The notes beneath the pieces were generated by a model. The model searched no databases. It saw only the letters and a program-made list of their open reading frames with translations, and was not told where the DNA came from. This document shows, in pieces, positions 25,838-31,124 of a DNA stretch of 31,124 nt (position 1 is its first letter; each line of letters opens with the position of its first letter). The DNA is from JAWPNA01 sp045402695 (lineage in GTDB: Bacteria > Acidobacteriota > Polarisedimenticolia > JACPZX01 > DASXTC01), in contig JAWPNA010000097.1 in NCBI GenBank assembly GCA_045402695.1, positions 1 through 31,124 on the forward strand. Direction: 5' to 3'. Both the position numbers and the translations under genes were made by a program.

Positions 25838-26209
25838 AGGCCCGCATCGACCTGCGACGGCATGTACCGCACTGGCGCATGGGTGGCACCACTTGCACTG
25901 CACCTGACACGGCTGTAGTCGGTCCATGCCAACCGCATGCGTGGGGCGCGGGCGCGGCGGATGCCGAAGGTCGGCAAGAAGCTGGACTCGCCTCGCAGCG
26001 AGGCGACCTGCCCACCGTGGCCCGAGTGCGAGCGGCGCCGGTGGCAGGCGAGGTTGATCGCCAGGGTCTTCGAGGTGGACCCGCTGCGTTGCGCCTGCGG
26101 TGGGACTATGTGGGTCACCTCCTCCATCCTCGACCCGGCGGTAATCCGCAAGATCCCGCAGCAGCAGCCCCGCATCGAACCACGGGCCCACGTTCCGCTG
26201 CCTGGCTGA
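25838..26209 (+). pseudogene. Decayed C-terminal end of an IS91-family transposase
   Basis: The clear part (about 26050-26160) reads ARLIARVFEVDPLRCACGG followed by a stretch ending ILDPAVIRKI. This matches the conserved tail of IS91/Y2 transposases, which end with a Cys-rich 'VDPLxCPxCGG' block and 'DPAVIRxIL'. Upstream, pieces such as ARIDLRRH resemble the preceding transposase segment but lie in other frames, so frameshifts have broken it. The catalytic HUH/Y2 region is absent. It marks past mobile-element activity at the edge of the protease operon; 26210-26325 holds no recognised feature. Confidence 0.6.
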
Positions 26210-26325
26210 AATCTTGGAATGACAACGCAGTACGCGGACGGGTGCGCCGGAGAGCGCAGGGGCCGGGGTGTGATGGGATCTCGTACACTCTTCTGGGGAA
26301 TGTGCTCAGCGCGAGGGGTGGCCGG

Positions 26326-28854
26326 TCAGCGCGGAGGCTCCACAGCAGTCCCAAGCTCCCTCGAGCGCACTGTCCGGAGCGCCTCGACGGCAGCGGCTCG
26401 AACATCCGGGTCTTTGTCTTTGGCCAACTCTTCGAGCCGCCCGCTCGCCCGAAAATTCTCCACGCGCCCCAGTGAGACGGCAGCTGCGGTTCTCACCCGT
26501 TCGTTTTCGTCGCGCGAGAGCCTCTCGAGAGCCGCGTAGCCGCTGGCCGTCGGCCGTGCAGTGCCCAGTCCGGCGGCCACGCCGCGACGGACGTCGGTGT
26601 CGGGATCATCGGCGTGGCGCTCGAGGATCTCTCGTGCCTGATCGGTGTCCATGGCTGCGAGCGCAAGGGTGGACCCTTCCCGCATCAGTCCGCCAGTCTC
26701 CGAGCGAACCGCTAGTACATTCGCGATGCGGGACACCGCTGCGACGTCTTTGAAGCGCGCGAGCCCTGCGATCGCCGACTCGCGGACTTCAAGCGCGCTA
26801 GATACCAACGCGTTGATCAGAGGGTCGATGGCGCGCGGATCCTTGGAGCTGGCCAGTGCCCTGACGGCCGCGACTCGCAGTTGCGTTGGTACTTGCTCTG
26901 AATCGGTCGCCGTGGCGGTGGCCGCGGTGGCGGGTGAGAATGCGCAGCCTTGTTCGATTGTGCGGCGGGCGACGGCCGCGACGTCGACCGGGTCGCCGAG
27001 GCTCAGATTCCAGAGCGCATCGCCTGCCTCTGTGGTTGGCATGCGCCCGAGCGCAGCGGTCGCCGCCACGCGCAGCTCCGTCGTCTCTTCGCTATCACGA
27101 GCGATTTGAGCCAGCGGTTTGACTGCCGAGGCCATTTGCAACTGCCCTATGGCCTCGATAGCGGCCTTGCGAACCTCGATTGTCGTCTTCCGGCTCCGTG
27201 CGATCGAAACGATACGATTGTCGCGGCTCACAAAGCCGCTACGCGCCAATGAGTACAACGCGGCGATGCGAACGGCATTGACATCGGGGCCCGAGGCGAT
27301 GTCCATGAGTTGCCGCTCGATCAGTTCAAGGTCGGCCGGAGCCAGCCGCGGCCAGGTCGCCGCCACGGCGTAGCAGGCATTCTCGCGAACGAGCGCGGAC
27401 GGATCTCCGATGGCAAGTGTCATCAGTGGCGCGGCGGCTTGCGCCGACAGCATCAATCGGCCGAGAGCGCTTGCTACCTCGGCGCGCACCAGTTCCGATG
27501 TGTCGCTCAGCGCCAGAGTCAGCATTTCCTCAGCAAACGCGTTGTCCGCGATGCTTGTGAGTGCGCGCGCCGCTGCCACGCGTACCCGCACATCGCCCGC
27601 CGTCTTCAGAGCATTGAGCACGGCGTCCGCGGAGTCCCTGTCGTCACTCGCGGCTACCGCTTGAATCGCAGCGATCTGCACGAGCGGGTCCGATTCGCCG
27701 AGGGCTTGTTTCACCAGCCGGAGGTCGCCCCTGTCCGCGGCTCTAACCCATTCGCGCAAGGCTCCCGCGCGCAGTTGACCGTCGACCGCGGTCGCGAAGA
27801 TCCGCTCGAGCGCGGGACGTGCCGCCCCTGCGGGCAGCGCACCGAGTGCCTGAATCGCGCGGGCACGCCTGGTTGTATCGACGGTAGCGTCCAGCGCGTA
27901 GTTGGCCAGCACGCCGGCAATAGCCGTCGCGTCGGACGGGTCACTTGCGGATCTGCCGGATTTGACGGCACGGTCGAGCACGCCGATGGCGGCCTCGTCG
28001 TCCGCAGCCGTATATAACGAGGTGCGTAGCTCGCTCGCGTTCGCTTCGGCCGCGGAAACGCGGACACGTAGGATGGCGCCGCCGCCCAACGAGCTGTCGG
28101 CTCGAAACCTGATGTCCTCGCCGATGCGAACCAGCCGATCGAGGAGCTCGTCCGCCGTCACGATTCCGGCGACACCGGATTGCTCGACGCTCCCGCGTTT
28201 GGTGGCGGATAGCGCACTCTCGCGTAGTGTCTGCGCCAGCAGTTGCACGAATCGTCGGCCCGGCGATGCTCCCTCCGACTCGCAGAACGTGATCAACGCC
28301 CGCCCGCCGTAGGCGCTACGGGCATTCGGTCCTGAGGGTATGGCTTGACGGCCGGCGCTCGCTTTGCTGGGTGGCGCGCAGCCGGGCACGAACAGCCAAA
28401 GGCTCTCCGCGGAACTTGCTGCCGATATCTTCCGCAACAGATCGAGCGACAGACCGGACCACGGCCGTGCCGGGTCGAAGTCGCTGGTCATCAAGATGCG
28501 ATCCCGCCCTTTGTCATGTAGCGCAAGTGCGAGCACGATGATCACTGTGTCCCTGGGTCTTGCCCGCATCGCATGGTCGGCCAATCTGCGTTCGATGTCG
28601 TCCGTCCGCGCCGCCTCGCCCGAGATGCGCACGATGCCATCCGGCGCTACTCCATACGCATGCTGCAGAACCTCCGCCACGCGATTGAGCTCGGTGGCCG
28701 TCGAGCTGTCAGCAGCGACGAGCAGCGCTCGAGTCGAGCCCGCCTCCTGGCTCCACGGAACGGACGCGATCGCCGCCGTCTGCCAAGCGGTAGGAAGCAG
28801 CAGGGCCGCACAGATGACGCGAATCACGCTTGCGACCGGAGCCGGCGCGCTCAT
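26326..28854 (-). CDS. Exported HEAT-repeat protein with a degenerate caspase-like N-terminal domain
   Basis: The 842-residue protein starts with a likely signal peptide (about 1-30, ALLLPTAWQTAAIA). Residues about 40-300 resemble a C14 caspase-like fold: a 'RALLVAADSS' first strand, then VIIVLALALHDKGRDRIL (His113, where relatives have GHG) and LWLFVPGCAPPS (Cys159, where relatives have DxCxSG). His and Cys persist but the surrounding motifs are changed, so activity is doubtful. Residues about 330-840 are tandem HEAT-like repeats (units such as 'VRVAAARALTSIAD', 'VRTAAAVSLGRVEN'), a protein-binding solenoid. The ATG at 28854 shares one base with the caspase stop (TGATG). The likely role is scaffold or regulator of the upstream proteases, which is inference. 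Confidence 0.82.
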   Translation of the reverse strand: MSAPAPVASVIRVICAALLLPTAWQTAAIASVPWSQEAGSTRALLVAADSSTATELNRVAEVLQHAYGVAPDGIVRISGEAARTDDIERRLADHAMRARPRDTVIIVLALALHDKGRDRILMTSDFDPARPWSGLSLDLLRKISAASSAESLWLFVPGCAPPSKASAGRQAIPSGPNARSAYGGRALITFCESEGASPGRRFVQLLAQTLRESALSATKRGSVEQSGVAGIVTADELLDRLVRIGEDIRFRADSSLGGGAILRVRVSAAEANASELRTSLYTAADDEAAIGVLDRAVKSGRSASDPSDATAIAGVLANYALDATVDTTRRARAIQALGALPAGAARPALERIFATAVDGQLRAGALREWVRAADRGDLRLVKQALGESDPLVQIAAIQAVAASDDRDSADAVLNALKTAGDVRVRVAAARALTSIADNAFAEEMLTLALSDTSELVRAEVASALGRLMLSAQAAAPLMTLAIGDPSALVRENACYAVAATWPRLAPADLELIERQLMDIASGPDVNAVRIAALYSLARSGFVSRDNRIVSIARSRKTTIEVRKAAIEAIGQLQMASAVKPLAQIARDSEETTELRVAATAALGRMPTTEAGDALWNLSLGDPVDVAAVARRTIEQGCAFSPATAATATATDSEQVPTQLRVAAVRALASSKDPRAIDPLINALVSSALEVRESAIAGLARFKDVAAVSRIANVLAVRSETGGLMREGSTLALAAMDTDQAREILERHADDPDTDVRRGVAAGLGTARPTASGYAALERLSRDENERVRTAAAVSLGRVENFRASGRLEELAKDKDPDVRAAAVEALRTVRSRELGTAVEPPR

Positions 28855-30077
28855 CACTGCCCTCCCAGCTCGTATTGCACGCGCTCGCTCAGCCCGGCAG
28901 CGATCAGCGCTTCTTCGGCCACAGGCGGCGTATCGATGTACTGGCGCAGCAGGAACACGATGATCTCGTCGGTCGGGGACAAGGCCATCGGGGATTGCTG
29001 CCACCGAGCGAGCACGGCCTCACAGTCGGATTGGACCTGGGTTGGGATGCGCCCCTGACTGGCCCACCGCCCGAGCTGGGCCCGATACCTTTCAGCGGCC
29101 TTTGGAATCTCTTCGGGGTCGAGATTGCGCATCAGCGGTTTCCAGTCGAGCAGCTCGACGACATTGTTGTTCGGGAGCGTGATGACCGGCTTTTGATCAA
29201 AACTGTTGAGCATCGACAGTTTACGCACTTCTTCGCCCAGGTATTTCGTGATTTCGCTGATCGAGAGGGCTCCATCCCTCTGTGCGGACTGCCCGTCCGC
29301 CAGGTCCGCGTTGTGGGTCGTGATTGCCGTCAGCAGCGCGGCGGTGAAGACGCCGTGCTGATTCGATGACAGTTCGAATGCTAGACCGCGCGATGCGGCG
29401 AACACAACCATCCCCTCGGGCTCGTTCGCGATCGCAGTTTTCAGTTCCGCTGGCATCGCATCACGCGCAAGGACAAGACGGGGTGCCGGTGGTGCGCCTG
29501 CTCGCGCTTCCGGTGCGAGCGGCGTATTCTGCGTGCGCTGGGATTGTTCGATCTCGCCCGCGTAGCAGTGATCCAGCATCACGAGTTTTCGTTTTGCAGG
29601 GATCTCCTTGACGAGATCGATCAGGGTCCTAACGCGTAGACCATCGATATCCGGGCGCGTCGGATCGCCATCGTAGTTGAGCCAGTACACTTCATGTGTC
29701 TTCTGGCGTTTCACACCATGCCCGGCGTAGTAGAGCAGGAATGTGTCCTCCTCGCGCGCGAGCTCGGAAAACCTCAGGAGCTCCGCCACGATGGAACGAC
29801 GCGTGGCACGCTCGTTTTCGAGGATCGTCGTGATGTAGCCTTGACTGGCCAGCCGCTTGCCGAGATGTTCGGCATCACGCCTTGCGAACTTGAGTGCCGG
29901 AATGCCGGCGCCGCTGATGTCGATACTCGACTGATACTGGTAGGCATCGATGCCGATCAGCAGAGCGTATTTCTTCGGCAGCTCCTGGGCGGCGGCAGCG
30001 AGCGGCCAAAGCAGCGACAGGGCACCGCAGAGCCACGACATGCATCGGGGCGGCGAGCGAGGGTGGTCGGTGATCAT
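28854..30077 (-). CDS. Exported caspase-like (C14) cysteine protease
   Basis: The 407-residue protein has a signal peptide (about 13-31, MSWLCGALSLLWPLAAAAQ), then a caspase p20-like domain. It has KYALLIGIDAY, RRDAEHLGKRL, LLYYAGHG with His120, and MLDHCYAGE with Cys171. The catalytic dyad and its context are intact, so it should be active. Residues about 225-300 complete the fold (MVVFAASRGLAFE, HGVFTAALLTAI); the last 110 residues are not recognised. The ATG at 30077 is preferred because GAGGA sits just upstream; a GTG at 30089, overlapping the subtilase stop, is the alternative. It is tightly coupled to both neighbours. Bacterial caspase homologues cleave after Arg/Lys or Asp depending on subfamily; specificity cannot be read here. 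Confidence 0.92.
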   Translation of the reverse strand: MITDHPRSPPRCMSWLCGALSLLWPLAAAAQELPKKYALLIGIDAYQYQSSIDISGAGIPALKFARRDAEHLGKRLASQGYITTILENERATRRSIVAELLRFSELAREEDTFLLYYAGHGVKRQKTHEVYWLNYDGDPTRPDIDGLRVRTLIDLVKEIPAKRKLVMLDHCYAGEIEQSQRTQNTPLAPEARAGAPPAPRLVLARDAMPAELKTAIANEPEGMVVFAASRGLAFELSSNQHGVFTAALLTAITTHNADLADGQSAQRDGALSISEITKYLGEEVRKLSMLNSFDQKPVITLPNNNVVELLDWKPLMRNLDPEEIPKAAERYRAQLGRWASQGRIPTQVQSDCEAVLARWQQSPMALSPTDEIIVFLLRQYIDTPPVAEEALIAAGLSERVQYELGGQ

Positions 30078-30085
30078 AATCGTCC

Positions 30086-31124
30086 TCACAAGCGCTGTAG
30101 CACTGCCCTCAGACGTAGAGACAGATCCTGGCCAAGCAGTGCGTGACGCACCGCCGTGCGATCAGCCTGCGTTGCGCTTCCCGCAATCAGCCGATCGATG
30201 GCGGTGCGCAAATCCGCACTCATGGTGTAGTGGTAGAGTACCTCGGTCTCGAACGCCGCCGACTGCTCGATCGGCATTGGAGCGAACAGGCCGCCATAAT
30301 CGCTTTCGATTCCCATGGAACTGCGGTCGTCGGTGTATAACGATGTCCATAGCGGAATGCGAGGCGCGGCCCCGGCGCTGTCGATCGCTCGGGTTGCCGC
30401 CTGCGGCAGCGGGCGCTCAAGCAGCGCGCGCGCGTCCACGATTCCCGCGCCGTACTCGGACTGCCGCCATGGTGGCGCGCCGTCGCATGTAACGCCGGGC
30501 GGACGTTTGTCCGCGGAATTCTCCGGCCGCCATGACGTGGCCGAGAGTGCTTCCCGAAAGGCACGCGTCAACTGACCGGAGCTGCGCAAGCGTGCGAGCT
30601 GGGGATCGGCGTCGAACTGCGCGAGCCACAGCGCCGCAACTCCCGCCGTCGCGCCCGTCGCAAACGTAGTGCCGGCTCCCATGCCGATGGCGTAGCGATC
30701 CTGGTCGTCGAACGTTGCTCGCCAGACACCTTCGCCGGGAGCGCTGATCGCGACGGCCCTCCCATGCGAGGCGTGCGGCCACGGAGTGCAATGGGGGTTC
30801 ACGGCCGATACCGCAATTGCCGCATCGAAGCGCGCTGGCCAGACGACCGTCTGTACATAGTTGCCAGCGGCAGCGATAACGAGCAAGCCTTGCTGCTCGG
30901 CGCGGCGCACCGCCTTCCAGAGAGCAAAGCTCGGCGGGCCACCCATCGCGATCGAGATCACATCAACGCGAACACCGAGCTTGCCGGTGGCGGCATCGGT
31001 GATCGCCTGCGCGAGTCGCTTAGTATCGAACACGACCACGGAGGTATGCACTCGCAGCGGAACGATGCGGGCGCCCGATCCCGTTCCGGTCACACAGAGT
31101 GTTGCGCCGTTCAGCTGACAGCCG
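30086..31124 (-). CDS. Subtilase (S8) family protein, N-terminus outside window, catalytic Ser replaced by Thr
   Basis: The frame is open from the window edge to the stop at 30086 (345 codons seen). It shows the second half of a subtilisin domain: ARIVPLRV, VISIAMGG, GLLVIAAAGNYV with the oxyanion Asn, AIAVSAVN, and AISAPGEGVW. The Ser box reads GAGTTFATGATAGVAAL, where active subtilases have GTSxAxPxxAG: Ser is Thr (ACG) and Pro is Gly. The Asp and His boxes would lie upstream, off the window. A C-terminal tail of about 110 residues follows. It may be an inactive or slow subtilase serving as binding partner. First gene seen of the protease operon; its true start may be preceded by more genes. 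Confidence 0.88.
   Translation of the reverse strand, partial: GCQLNGATLCVTGTGSGARIVPLRVHTSVVVFDTKRLAQAITDAATGKLGVRVDVISIAMGGPPSFALWKAVRRAEQQGLLVIAAAGNYVQTVVWPARFDAAIAVSAVNPHCTPWPHASHGRAVAISAPGEGVWRATFDDQDRYAIGMGAGTTFATGATAGVAALWLAQFDADPQLARLRSSGQLTRAFREALSATSWRPENSADKRPPGVTCDGAPPWRQSEYGAGIVDARALLERPLPQAATRAIDSAGAAPRIPLWTSLYTDDRSSMGIESDYGGLFAPMPIEQSAAFETEVLYHYTMSADLRTAIDRLIAGSATQADRTAVRHALLGQDLSLRLRAVLQRL

Overview
The window looks like a GC-rich chromosome segment from a Gram-negative, probably Acidobacteriota-like or other deep-branching soil lineage. The reasons are outer-membrane assembly proteins (an AsmA/TamB module joined to Omp85), periplasmic lipoprotein and HlyD exporters, a 'GKGGMGEVYRA'-type Ser/Thr kinase carrying a zinc ribbon and many membrane helices, and small ABC-2 modules of the kind common in such phyla. 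This placement is inference; no rRNA or marker gene lies in the window.

Layout. 1-1259 (-): M16 zinc protease, cut by the window edge. 1349-7684 (+): a 2111-residue protein joining a whole TamB-like inner-membrane-anchored module to five POTRA domains and an Omp85 barrel. 7790-11783 (+): a tight five-gene run of FHA protein, ABC ATPase, ABC-2 permease, ABC ATPase and ABC-2 permease. 11796-14504 (-): receptor-like Ser/Thr kinase, convergent on that run. 14560-16794 (-): FAD monooxygenase/Old-Yellow-Enzyme fusion of the salicylyl-CoA / 2-aminobenzoyl-CoA hydroxylase type, with an inverted repeat that could hide its ribosome binding site. 16967-18172 (+): rhodanese fused to a two-helix K+-type channel and interrupted by one in-frame TGA, exactly where relatives have Cys. 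A SECIS-like hairpin follows, so this is a candidate selenoprotein. 18188-22447 (-): four-gene YbhGFSR-like exporter (HlyD lipoprotein, ATPase, two permeases). 22506-23021 (+): PfpI/DJ-1 family. 23034-24050 (-): zinc alcohol dehydrogenase. 24118-25548 (+): GT39/ArnT-like glycosyltransferase.

The glycosyltransferase ends inside a 36-nt tRNA-like minihelix (acceptor stem plus T arm plus CCA, with no D or anticodon arm). After it come about 300 bp with no recognisable gene and a decayed IS91-type transposase tail (about 25838-26209). This looks like a recombination scar or island boundary. Beyond it a minus-strand operon of three probably exported proteins fills the window to its right edge: subtilase (catalytic Ser replaced by Thr; N-terminus outside the window), caspase-like protease with an intact His/Cys dyad, and a HEAT-repeat protein with a degenerate caspase-like head.

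The strongest leads are the in-frame TGA rhodanese-channel, the TamB-Omp85 single-chain fusion, the subtilase/caspase/HEAT operon, and the tRNA minihelix at the island edge. All calls come from reading the sequence; no database search was run.
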